Assembly (NCBI GenBank): GCA_040367435.1
Contig: BAABWY010000001.1
Coordinates: 806,001 to 870,000, forward strand
Origin: Hyphomicrobiales bacterium 4NK60-0047b
Lineage (GTDB): Bacteria > Pseudomonadota > Alphaproteobacteria > Rhizobiales > HXMU1428-3
Reading direction: 5' to 3'
DNA: 64,000 bases
The position numbers and the translations under genes are program-made. Of the stretch, positions 55,295 through 63,891 are shown one piece after another (within the stretch, counting starts at the first letter, position 1; every line of letters starts with the position of its first letter). The notes below the pieces were generated by a model. That model was not told the DNA's origin. It searched no databases and was given only the letters and a program-made list of their open reading frames with translations.

Positions 55295-56740
55295 TTATTG
55301 TCCAACAGCCCACCAGCGTCCAAAAACCCTGGTCATCGATGCCCAAATATCGTCCCTTAAAAGAGGACCTACTTGTTCAGAATTTCCGATTTTGGAATAT
55401 TGCCGAACAAAGGCATCCATTGCTATTTTCATTTCACCAGCCGAAACTTCTTGTCCGATTTCTTTGCGCCGGTTTCTAAGCCATTCAGAAGCAGCCCCAA
55501 ATTGAGACCACCCAACTACTTTTGCATCAATGTTAATTTCTTGCCATTTTGGATGACGCGATCTTTGATCAAAACCATATAAATTAGTAAAAAAAGCCTG
55601 AACAAAACGGCTCAATTTTTTATATCGCTTATGACTGCGCTTCCATTTATAAATGGCCAAAACCACACTGGAAGAAATTGTCGATATTGGTTTATTTTTT
55701 GCTATTAAGTTCGGATATTGTTTCGAAGTTAACTTAATCGGCAAATACTCATCTGTAATTTTAAAATATGGGCCTAAACCAACAGTCTGGGGAGTAATCG
55801 GTAAAAAATGAAACTTAGAAGGATCTCTTAATGCTCTAAATCCTTCTACAGGTGCACCTCCAAAGGTAACAATAGCATCAACTTCATTATTTTCCAACTG
55901 ATCTAAGCCATTTGAAAAATCAACATTCACCGCCTCAATATGAATACCCAATTGTGCAAACACATAACGTGCATCCATATCAGTTGCACCAAGCTTCTTA
56001 CCCAACACAACCCGCTTCCCTGAAAGCTCCAACAAATTGTCAACACTTCGGTGAGCCAATATCTGCATCTCAGAGTTATATAGCTTCGTGATATACTGCA
56101 CGTTTTTACGAATATCTTTATAAAAAACAGGATCTTGCAGCTCTAAAAATCCTAATTGTCCCTGGGAGATAATTGCCATATCAACCCCTTTTAAGAACAA
56201 AAGATCTTTTACATTCTGAACACCACCGCGTCCCAACATAGGCACAACACGAATAGGGAGATCTCCATCATCCCGATCCAAAACATTACTAATATCAGAA
56301 GCCATTCGCGCGTCCGTTCCCGCGAAACCTCCAGATAATAAAGTCACCACATGGTGGTTTCTGCGAAAAACCTCCCGACCATAAAGTGATTTCTTTGGGG
56401 TTCTTTTTGTTCTGGCATCACGACGTACTTTTTCTGATTGAGCCAACCGTGTAGATTGAGCTAACACTTTTCCAGCTGAAGGAGGCGGAGAATTCAATTT
56501 TAATTTGTTGGGACGGCGCTTTTTGTCTTGTTGAGGTTTCACAGATGTTTGTGTTTCTTCAGCAGCACTAAACAGCTCTTCATAAAAAGGAGCCGCATGC
56601 GAAAAAGAAGGAAATGAAAAAGACAGAAGAATGAGAATGACACAAGAAAGAAAACGGTAAGTAAGCCCGCCCTTAAATAGAGTCCGTCCATAGCCCCAAA
56701 AAGAGTACTCAACCAAAACTAAAACTCCCCTCAACCCCAA
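55295..56740 (-). CDS. TAXI-family TRAP-type solute-binding protein
   Basis: A 481-residue exported protein: after an N-terminal hydrophobic segment (FLSCVILILLSFSFPSFSHA) and a basic linker, the NMT1/TAXI fold appears with TLLSGGFAGTDARMASDIS, GVDMAIISQGQLG, LAHRSVDNLLELSGKRVVLG and DAIVTFGGAPVEGF. TAXI proteins bind small acids for TRAP transporters, yet no DctQ/M-type permease is adjacent. Pairing with the Sel1-like protein suggests a sensory or structural role (inference). The exact start is uncertain. Confidence 0.82.
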   Translation of the reverse strand: MGLRGVLVLVEYSFWGYGRTLFKGGLTYRFLSCVILILLSFSFPSFSHAAPFYEELFSAAEETQTSVKPQQDKKRRPNKLKLNSPPPSAGKVLAQSTRLAQSEKVRRDARTKRTPKKSLYGREVFRRNHHVVTLLSGGFAGTDARMASDISNVLDRDDGDLPIRVVPMLGRGGVQNVKDLLFLKGVDMAIISQGQLGFLELQDPVFYKDIRKNVQYITKLYNSEMQILAHRSVDNLLELSGKRVVLGKKLGATDMDARYVFAQLGIHIEAVNVDFSNGLDQLENNEVDAIVTFGGAPVEGFRALRDPSKFHFLPITPQTVGLGPYFKITDEYLPIKLTSKQYPNLIAKNKPISTISSSVVLAIYKWKRSHKRYKKLSRFVQAFFTNLYGFDQRSRHPKWQEINIDAKVVGWSQFGAASEWLRNRRKEIGQEVSAGEMKIAMDAFVRQYSKIGNSEQVGPLLRDDIWASMTRVFGRWWAVGQ

Positions 56741-57277
56741 ACAAACTCAAAAACAAAAATATCGATTTTAAGAAATCCGAAAAGCTATTGAAAAACATCT
56801 ATTTTTTCAAATAAAAATTCACTCCAAATGTTTGCATACGGATTATTAATTTTAGAATAACACCAACTTAAAATTAAAAATCTTAAATCAAATCAATAAT
56901 CGAAAAGAACATCTTTAATAAAATTAAAAAGCTCATCAATAAAAACAATTCGGTAAAAACAAATTTATAGTAATAAATTCAATGAATTAATCAACTAAAA
57001 TAGAAATGTACAAAAATTACATCTCCTATCCTGATATCTTTTAATGGCAAAATTGAGAAATAACATTTTTAGAACTTGATCTATATTGATTCATAGCCTT
57101 GCCAAAAAAAGTAAAAGGACGAACAAAAACAAAAGGTTACAGAAAAATATAATTGATTGAGTGAATGATCATTAAAAACAAAACATTCACCCAAAACAAA
57201 AATCTCAAATTGTTATGAAAGATATTTATGCTGAGCTACTCAAACTATAAACTCAAACATAACTACATACCCCATCT
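56741..57277. other. Gene-free, very AT-rich spacer
   Basis: No frame with a start, SD and composition like the neighbours. It should contain the promoter of the TAXI gene. Nothing else is recognised. Confidence 0.45.
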
Positions 57278-57508
57278 CTAAGGGTCTTGTTCGTTTAACG
57301 GCACGTGAGATTTTAAAGCCGCCAACGCAAATTTTAAATGAAGTGCACAACTACGTTCATTCATTATTTGAGCTTGATGAATAAGAAGCTGTAACTTCGT
57401 TGAGAAAGCTTGTCGCTCCTCATACTTTACGACCCTTGGTTGTTTTGCATCCGCAGAAACTGGAAAATGCCCCTCAATACTTCCAGAAGATCTATCCATG
57501 CGTGTCAT
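57278..57508 (-). CDS. Small hypothetical protein (76 aa)
   Basis: It begins MTRMDRSSGSIEGHFP and has an amphipathic helical half FSTKLQLLIHQAQIMNERS. The ATG at 57508 has AAGGAAGG upstream on the minus strand, which supports translation. It is soluble and has no recognised family. It stands alone between two AT-rich spacers. Confidence 0.55.
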   Translation of the reverse strand: MTRMDRSSGSIEGHFPVSADAKQPRVVKYEERQAFSTKLQLLIHQAQIMNERSCALHLKFALAALKSHVPLNEQDP

Positions 57509-57772
57509 GTTTTCCACCTTCCTTTATTTATATTTATAAAGAATAATTATCTAAATAGTTTGATTTCTGTTTAAAATAGATCACAAACCATAAGAAAATA
57601 CTGATTAAGATAAGAACATAGCAAAACTAATACTGAATTTCTCATATTTTTATCATTATTACTAATTTTCTTTCTGAATATTGTCCTAACCCTGCCGCTA
57701 TGATAAGCTTAATGCCCTCAATAAAACCGTAAACAAGCCTCCCTTCACTTCATAGGAAAATAAGTTAACACC

Positions 57773-58948
57773 ATGTTTTTAAAGTTTTTTTACGAATTAA
57801 AAACCGCAAATCTTCCTGTGACAATTCGAGAATATCTCACACTGATGGAAGGGTTAAAAAACGATATACCTAAGAAGAAGATTGAAGACTTCTATTATTT
57901 TTCCCGCATGTGTTTGATAAAAGATGAGCGCCATTTAGATAAATTTGACCAAGTTTTTAGTCACAGTTTTAAGGGGCTAGAGCTGTTGGAAGACCTCTCA
58001 ACAGCAGAAATCCCTGAAGAATGGCTTCAAAAACTAACCGAACTTTACCTAAGCGAAGAAGAACGCAAAGAACTTGAGAGCTTAGGCGGTTGGGAAAAAA
58101 TCATGGAAGAACTCCAAAAACGCCTGGAGGAACAAAAAGAGCGTCACCAAGGCGGGAACAAATGGATAGGCACCGGAGGTACATCTCCTTTTGGCGCTTA
58201 TGGCTATAACCCAGAAGGCATTCGGATTGGCCAAAAAGGCAATCGAAACTTTAAAGCCATCAAAGTTTGGGACAAACGAGAGTTTAAAGACTTGGATCCA
58301 GATATTGAACTTGGCACAAGAAATATGAAAGTGGCCCTACGCCGGCTTCGCCAACATGTAAGAAGCGGAGAAGCGACTGAATTCGACATTGATCAAACCA
58401 TCAAAGCCACTGCCAAAAAAGGCTACTTAGATGTAAAACACCGCCCTGAAAGACGCAACGCAGTAAAACTCTTAGTGTTTTTTGATGTCGGCGGGTCAAT
58501 GGATTGGCATATTAAATTGGTAGAACAATTATTTGCAGCCGCTCATCAAGAATTCAAGCATCTCGATTATTATTATTTTCACAATTGTCTTTATGATTTT
58601 GTTTGGCAAAACAATGCCCGGCGTTGGCAAGAACGCGTCCCAGTTTATGATCTCCTACATAAATATAACAAAGACTATAAAGTCATTTTTGTAGGTGACG
58701 CCTCTATGAGCCCCTATGAGCTAACCATCCCAGGCGGTTCAGTTGAATATATGAATGACGAACCAGGAGAAGTCTGGCTAAAACGCGTCGTGAATAGCTT
58801 TGAGCATATAGCCTGGTTAAATCCAATCCCTGAAGAACATTGGAACTGGACCCCGTCTATAAAAATGATCAAACATAACTTTGAAAATCAAATGTACCCC
58901 CTAACAGTCGGCGGTGTTTCAAAAGCTATGGGCGAGCTAATGCGCTAA
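57773..58948 (+). CDS. CoxE-like VWA protein (partner of MoxR)
   Basis: A 391-residue cytosolic VWA protein. The VWA part lies in the second half, with the family variant of MIDAS FFDVGGSMDWH (about residues 238–248) and HLDYYYFHNCLYDFVW, and an N-terminal helical part beginning FFYELKTANLPVTIREYL. Such proteins work with MoxR ATPases. The expected ATPase is at 49602, far upstream, in the same direction. Confidence 0.88.
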   Translation: MFLKFFYELKTANLPVTIREYLTLMEGLKNDIPKKKIEDFYYFSRMCLIKDERHLDKFDQVFSHSFKGLELLEDLSTAEIPEEWLQKLTELYLSEEERKELESLGGWEKIMEELQKRLEEQKERHQGGNKWIGTGGTSPFGAYGYNPEGIRIGQKGNRNFKAIKVWDKREFKDLDPDIELGTRNMKVALRRLRQHVRSGEATEFDIDQTIKATAKKGYLDVKHRPERRNAVKLLVFFDVGGSMDWHIKLVEQLFAAAHQEFKHLDYYYFHNCLYDFVWQNNARRWQERVPVYDLLHKYNKDYKVIFVGDASMSPYELTIPGGSVEYMNDEPGEVWLKRVVNSFEHIAWLNPIPEEHWNWTPSIKMIKHNFENQMYPLTVGGVSKAMGELMR

Positions 58949-59392
58949 GTGCATAAACCCCAACTTTACAAAAAAATAGCAAAAAATTGAAAGCCTTCCT
59001 GCCCTAGAATCAATTTGCCCTGCCCCCTAACAGCAAGACGACCTCATTAAAGAAGAGTAAAAAAACTCCCCCAAAACGATAAAATCCCCTCAGAACGAAG
59101 CAAAAACGAAAAAAGTGAGGCTAAAATATCAAACCTTGATACTAATCAATGTTAATAACCAATTGAATGCGAATGGAAAACTTGCAAAAAAGGCCTCATT
59201 ATGGCACTGATCAGAATAAGGGGATTTCTACGGGATTTTGCAGAAATTTTACAATTTTTATACTGATCGCTTTTTTTAGGCGTAGAAATCAGGATAATTT
59301 TGTCAAAACAAGTAAGACAGTTCAAGAGCTTCCTAATAGATAATCAAGATTTTAATTGGATCAAAACCAAAGAAAGAACGGAGTAAAGTGTC
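58949..59392. other. Gene-free spacer
   Basis: AT-rich, no credible gene. It should hold the promoter of the secreted protein at 59393. I see no repeat or RNA structure I can support. Confidence 0.4.
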
Positions 59393-60148
59393 ATGACGAA
59401 GGAGCACTTTTCAATGAAAAAAGTAGGTTTGCTTGGCGCACTACTATTCTCTTTAAGCCTAACAAGCGCTGCACCAGCGAATGCTCAGCCTGACCTGGTA
59501 ATCAATGAAAAAGATAGCCGCATTTATGCAGGATCTTGCCTAACAAGCGAACCTCTTGCTTCTGGCCGCATCGCGATTAAAAACATTGGTACCGAAGCTG
59601 CTTCTTTTGGTCTTTCAGAAACATTTCGCTCAATTCTAGCCGTTTGGGTTCCAGAAAACATCGACATGATTGCGAAAATCAAAGAGAAAGCCAATCTAAA
59701 GCCACTTGATCAAGAAGGCCTTGCTTTTGAACTGGCAAAAGGTGTTTTGAAAAAAGGACGTTTTTTCCTTTCAATTTCTAAAGGACAACTACAAGCCGCA
59801 CAAAAGCAACTCTCAAACCGTAACCGTGCAGCAACCATTCAAACAGCCCTGTCAAAATTAGGCTTCGACCCAAGAGGCATCGATGGTGTAATTGGTTCTA
59901 ACACGCGCACCGCAATCCGTGCCTTCCAAGGTGACCAAGGCGCAGCACGAACAGGCACTCTAACAACAGCTCAATTTCAAAAACTTATTAAAGAAGCTGG
60001 CATTCAAGAATTCGATAATGCAACAGGTGCCAATGGCGTAACTAAAGTAACGCTTTATGCTCAAGTTGATCCATACAATCTGATCGAAGAAAGCAACGAA
60101 GCTAACAACATCAGAAAATTCGACGTCACAATCGACTGTTCAAACTAA
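59393..60148 (+). CDS. Secreted CARDB-like protein with inserted peptidoglycan-binding domain
   Basis: A 251-residue exported protein: signal peptide (VGLLGALLFSLSLTSAAPANA), then half of a CARDB-like beta-sandwich (PDLVINEKDSRIYAG, RIAIKNIGTEAASFG), a peptidoglycan-binding type 1 domain (about residues 140–200, IQTALSKLGFDPRGIDGVIG and TRTAIRAFQ), and the closing CARDB strands (DPYNLIEESNEANN, FDVTIDC). The paired cysteines (SCLTS, IDCSN) could bridge the halves. Starts at 59393 and 59414 are both possible. It probably binds the cell wall. Confidence 0.75.
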   Translation: MTKEHFSMKKVGLLGALLFSLSLTSAAPANAQPDLVINEKDSRIYAGSCLTSEPLASGRIAIKNIGTEAASFGLSETFRSILAVWVPENIDMIAKIKEKANLKPLDQEGLAFELAKGVLKKGRFFLSISKGQLQAAQKQLSNRNRAATIQTALSKLGFDPRGIDGVIGSNTRTAIRAFQGDQGAARTGTLTTAQFQKLIKEAGIQEFDNATGANGVTKVTLYAQVDPYNLIEESNEANNIRKFDVTIDCSN

Positions 60149-60152
60149 TACA

Positions 60153-60296
60153 GCGCGGTTGGTTATGGGCAACCTAAAGCGCAAATGTAAAGCACGGTTG
60201 GTTAAGCCGGTTGCTAGTAGGCAACTGAAGGCTCACTAAAGAGAGCAACCTGAAGCGCATACAATAGCGCGGTTGCTAGTGGGCAATCTGAAGCGC
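60153..60296. repeat. Cluster of short palindromic elements, site B
   Basis: Full 30-base elements at 60153–60182 and 60267–60296: outer GCGC at both ends, inner GGTTG...GGGCAACC or GGTTGC...GGGCAATC, and a TAAA or TGAA before the last GCGC. Two partial or rearranged copies lie between (about 60192–60230 and 60243–60257). The cluster is downstream of the CARDB gene and before its terminator. Confidence 0.72.
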
Positions 60297-60303
60297 CAAC
60301 AAA

Positions 60304-60335
60304 AAGGACAAGGCATTAAGCTTTGTCCTTTTTTT
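60304..60335 (+). terminator. Terminator of the CARDB gene
   Basis: AAGGACAA (60304–60311) pairs with TTGTCCTT (60323–60330), followed by a run of T to 60335. Confidence 0.82.
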
Positions 60336-60469
60336 GCTTATTCATCATTCCTTCACAGCCCTAGTAAAAACTTCCCATAGCTCAATTAGTTTGACAGACC
60401 ATAATCAAAGACCTAGTGTCTCAGTTCAATTCAGGGATTTTCATGAAATCGCCAGAGCACACTTACTTC

Positions 60470-60690
60470 TTAGTGAGATGTTCCGACAAATGAAATAACT
60501 GGGAAGCCTGTGCGCCATTTAATCAATTAAATGGCAAATCTGGCACTGCCCCCGCAACGGTAGGTGAGTTGCGATAAACAAAAAGCCACTGCATTCGTCA
60601 ACAAGAGACAACCTCTTAGAAACAAATGTGGGAAGGCAGTTTATCTTAGCCCGTAAAAAGGCACTCACAAGTCCGGAGACCGACCTGAAA
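60470..60690 (+). ncRNA. Cobalamin (B12) riboswitch
   Basis: The conserved blocks are in order: GGGAAGCCTGTG (60501), GGCACTGCCCCCGCAACGG (60541), GCCACTG (60584), GGGAAGGC (60631) and AAGTCCGGAGACCGACC (60669–60685). Binding of adenosylcobalamin normally represses the downstream gene. It lies about 160 bases before the CbiM-like gene. Confidence 0.93.
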
Positions 60691-60851
60691 TGAACCATTT
60701 GGCATTGCGGAGGGCAGTGGTCATTAGGGGCATGAAGCATTGGTCCATCTCTATCAATGCAAAGTCATCTTATGACAATTTCTCTTCCAAAATGCTTGTA
60801 TTTTAACACCGAGTGCACGGGGTAAGTGCACAGTTATGTGAAGGAAAAAAC

Positions 60852-61532
60852 ATGCATATTGAACCTGGAATTGTTGAAGGGGCAAAAATAACATTGAGCT
60901 ATGCAACAGCAGTTGGCTCATTAGGTCTCGTCGGTAAAGTCGCGATAGATACCATAAAAAAAGATGGAGCCTTCTCACTCCTAATAAGAAGCATCATCAC
61001 CAGCCTTATTGTATTTTGTTATTTTGAGGTCTTACCTCATCATCCTATTGGAGTTTCTGAAGTCCATCTCATTATGGGCTCTACTTTATTCCTTTTATTC
61101 GGATTGGCGCCAACAGCCATTGGCTTAGCGGCAGGTTTATTGTTACAAGGCGCGTTATTCGCTCCTGCTGATCTACCACAATACGGCATCAATTTAACAA
61201 CACTCTTAGTACCTCTATTTGCTATGAGCGCGTTAGCCAAACAAATCATTCCAGAAAACACCGCTTACAAAGACATCCAATATCGCCATGCTCTTGCGCT
61301 ATCAACCGCCTATCAAGGTGGCATTATCGCTTGGGTCGCATTTTGGGCGTTTTATGGTCAAGGGTTTGGAGCTGAGAATGTCGCACAAGTAGCTAGTTTT
61401 GGAGCAGCATACCTAACAGTGATCATCATTGAACCACTTGTTGATTTAGCAGTACTAGCAATCGCGAAAACCGCTCACCAATTCCAAAACAGCCCTCTGG
61501 TAGAAAAAAGACTATACTCAGCAGCAGGCTAA
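60852..61532 (+). CDS. cbiM: CbiM-like energy-coupling-factor transporter permease
   Basis: A 226-residue integral membrane protein with the CbiM N-terminus MHIEPGIVEGAKI (needed for metal binding at the N-terminal Met/His), then VLPHHPIGVSEVHLIMGS, GLAPTAIGLAAGLLLQGALF and AYQGGIIAWVAFWAFYGQGFG, in about six to seven helices. CbiM imports cobalt for B12 synthesis. Control by a B12 riboswitch fits this. No CbiN, CbiQ or CbiO genes are adjacent. The ATG at 60852 has AAGGAAA upstream and keeps the functional N-terminus, unlike the longer frame. Confidence 0.9.
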   Translation: MHIEPGIVEGAKITLSYATAVGSLGLVGKVAIDTIKKDGAFSLLIRSIITSLIVFCYFEVLPHHPIGVSEVHLIMGSTLFLLFGLAPTAIGLAAGLLLQGALFAPADLPQYGINLTTLLVPLFAMSALAKQIIPENTAYKDIQYRHALALSTAYQGGIIAWVAFWAFYGQGFGAENVAQVASFGAAYLTVIIIEPLVDLAVLAIAKTAHQFQNSPLVEKRLYSAAG

Positions 61533-61546
61533 ATTCACGACAATTA

Positions 61547-61744
61547 TTTCGGATGCCTGTTTGGCATCCGAAACAACAAATGACTTTCACGAAGAAGGAA
61601 TGACGCCTTTTCAGCGTCAGGGCATGGCGAAGCGCCAGCGCAGCCCGGCGCAAGCACCGCCCCTTCGGAGGCCTTTGAGCACTAGCTCATGGAATAGCCG
61701 TGAGAAATAAAAAAGTCCCCATCAATTACTTGATGGGGACTTTT
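61547..61744. other. Hairpin-dense spacer with bidirectional terminator
   Basis: TTTCGGATGCC/GGCATCCGAAA (61547–61573), TGACGC/GCGTCA (61601–61619), TGGCG/CGCCA (61625–61637), TGAGC/GCTCA (61676–61689) and finally AAAAGTCCCCATCA/TGATGGGGACTTTT (61711–61744), a strong terminator for both strands. The middle (61600–61680) is unusually GC-rich for this genome. It contains no gene. Confidence 0.7.
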
Positions 61745-61747
61745 TTT
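61711..61747. terminator. Bidirectional terminator
   Basis: A 14-bp perfect stem with a six-base loop, flanked by A and T runs. It serves cbiM (+) and the small gene at 61805 (−). Confidence 0.88.
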
Positions 61748-61804
61748 GAATAAACTGAGCGCGGAAATAAAACCGGCTCATTCACTCATTCACATTAGAA
61801 AAGC

Positions 61805-62014
61805 TTAAAGCTTTTCAACGTGAATAGCAGCAACTTCAGTTGGAACGATAGCAATAGAGCCACCATTAGCGCCAGTGTCTTGAACATGCACGCCTTTGCC
61901 ACCTTCTTGAACTGCTTTCACAAGTTTATTGATGTGGTACTTACGACCTTCAACATTCAATGTTGTGCCTTCTTTAAATACAACGATCGCTTTGTGATCT
62001 GCTTCAGTTGACAT
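61805..62014 (-). CDS. Small hypothetical protein (69 aa)
   Basis: It begins MSTEADHKAIVVFKEGTTLN and contains VEGRKYHINKLVKAVQEGGKG, a compact alpha/beta soluble protein. The ATG at 62014 has AAGGAG upstream, while the longer frame starting MKTLRR does not. A terminator follows on the minus strand. It is a clear small gene without a family I recognise. Confidence 0.75.
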   Translation of the reverse strand: MSTEADHKAIVVFKEGTTLNVEGRKYHINKLVKAVQEGGKGVHVQDTGANGGSIAIVPTEVAAIHVEKL

Positions 62015-62261
62015 GATAACTCTCCTTAACGTTTTCATTTTATTGGTAAACTTCAGTTGCCTACCCCTTTAGCAGACAAAAAGTAAAAAATACAAAGAAA
62101 TTCGCTAAGAAAATGCATTTTCTAGTGGATATAGCCCTTAAAAGTGGCCCACCAACCTCTAAAACCAGCTTTTCACCAGCTATTTAGCCAAAATAAGGTT
62201 AGTTTAGCCACAAGAATTAAACCGAGAATCAGCAAATTCAAGGGCTCAAACCACTCCCCAA

Positions 62262-63758
62262 TTAGCTAGAAATACGCTTTCGGAAGAAACAACGCTCAAA
62301 ATAAGAGCCCGCAACCAACCCAAAAATGGACAAACCAATCGAGAAAAACCCGATCTGAGGTTCGCTCCAGCTAGAAAAAACAGTGGCCTCTTTTATCGGC
62401 CCAAGTGCAAAGAGTGCCGAAAACCCGAGGATCAAGGCGCACCAAGCTCCAAATCGAGTGGCGCCTTTCCAATAGAGCCCGCCAGCCAACAAAACGATAC
62501 CTGAACAAAAATATATTGAGCCAGTTATGGCAATATATTTCCAAACATCTTCTGTCCCAGAATAGATAAGCCCCCAATAAAGCTCATAGAGCGCAATTAA
62601 AACAATAAAGATACGCGTCCATTTCTTCTGGTATCCTTCATCATCAACTTTACCAGTAATCACTCCCAAAATATCTCTCGACAAAACACTGGCCCAACAA
62701 AACAGATAACCATCTTGGGTTGACATAAAAGAAGCAAAGAAAACAACAACCGTTAATCCAATAATCCAGGGCGGTAAAACATCAGCCATAAATTGAGCCG
62801 TCGCAGCCAGTTTTGCATCACCAACCAAGTTCGTCGCATCAGCACCAGAGCGCGCATAAAAACTAAAAGCAAGGATACCGAGGAGAGCTGGCAAAATCAT
62901 CCGACCGGCAAATAAAACAGAAGAGACCAGATAAGCTTGTTTTGTTGTTTTCTCATTCTCAATACAAAGCGCACGGCTAAGTGCCGTTGGCCAAACAGCG
63001 GAACTAACTATCCCCGCGACGATCACCATCCACAAAACATAATCTACGCCAAAATCTTTTGCTAATAGCGGATTAAATCCTTCGTCTCCTTTTACCCGTT
63101 GCACAGTTTCAACGGCTTCAGAAAGCGGGACGACCCCAGTGAGGTAAATCAAAATTCCAATCAACCCAATTGCCATCAGACAAAATTGAATGATATCCGT
63201 TACGATAACCGCCCGCATGCCACCAAAAGCCGTGTAAGAAACCGCAATAGCAATCAGAACAACCATAATCACTTCAATGGAAGCATTGCCTATTTCAGGC
63301 GGCAATAGGGGCAAAATATAAAGAGCCGCCACTTTAAGAAACAACCCCATATTTAGAACACCAGCGAGAACCATAATAATCCCACCAAAGAGCCGAATAT
63401 CACGGCCAAAACGTTGTTCGTAAAATTCTGGGACAGTAAGAACGCCGCTCCGCCGCAAAGGCCCGACTATAAACCCGGTTAAACCAACAAACAAACAACC
63501 AATAAAAGCAGCAACACCAATATGAAAAGCTGAAAACCCAGCGCCAAAGCCTGTCTGTGCATTATAAGCGATCGTAATTAAGCCAATCTCTGTTGCCCCC
63601 AAAGTTGCAATCGCTGCGGGCAGCTTAATATTACGAGAAGCTACAAAAAATTCTGACAATGAAGACGGTTGCGAGCGAAGACGCATTTGCGACGCTAATA
63701 AAACCATAAAATAGAACGCAGCAAACACACCTATAAAAAGAATTGAGCCCTCACCCAT
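62262..63758 (-). CDS. Sodium:solute symporter (SSS family)
   Basis: A 498-residue transporter with about thirteen helices. The SSS pattern appears at SLSEFFVASRNIKLPAA, GATEIGLITIAYNAQTGFG, SYTAFGGMRAVIVTDIIQF (the family signature) and FMSTQDGYLFCWASVLSRDI. The substrate is not evident; relatives carry amino acids, carboxylates or sugars. I prefer the ATG at 63758, seven bases after AGGAG, to the GTG at 63764. Confidence 0.9.
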   Translation of the reverse strand: MGEGSILFIGVFAAFYFMVLLASQMRLRSQPSSLSEFFVASRNIKLPAAIATLGATEIGLITIAYNAQTGFGAGFSAFHIGVAAFIGCLFVGLTGFIVGPLRRSGVLTVPEFYEQRFGRDIRLFGGIIMVLAGVLNMGLFLKVAALYILPLLPPEIGNASIEVIMVVLIAIAVSYTAFGGMRAVIVTDIIQFCLMAIGLIGILIYLTGVVPLSEAVETVQRVKGDEGFNPLLAKDFGVDYVLWMVIVAGIVSSAVWPTALSRALCIENEKTTKQAYLVSSVLFAGRMILPALLGILAFSFYARSGADATNLVGDAKLAATAQFMADVLPPWIIGLTVVVFFASFMSTQDGYLFCWASVLSRDILGVITGKVDDEGYQKKWTRIFIVLIALYELYWGLIYSGTEDVWKYIAITGSIYFCSGIVLLAGGLYWKGATRFGAWCALILGFSALFALGPIKEATVFSSWSEPQIGFFSIGLSIFGLVAGSYFERCFFRKRISS

Positions 63759-63891
63759 AACCACTCTCCTAAATTTTTATTACTTTGCTTTTAGTAAAAA
63801 ACTACCCTGAATATCACTTGACGACAAAGTATAAAACAGGCCCAATAGAAAAAAACAAAATTGCACTTCAATAGATAAAATAAAAAATCTT

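Noticed and set aside
60519-60740. Minus-strand frame within the B12 riboswitch
   Set aside because: The conserved riboswitch blocks explain the sequence and the frame has no family.
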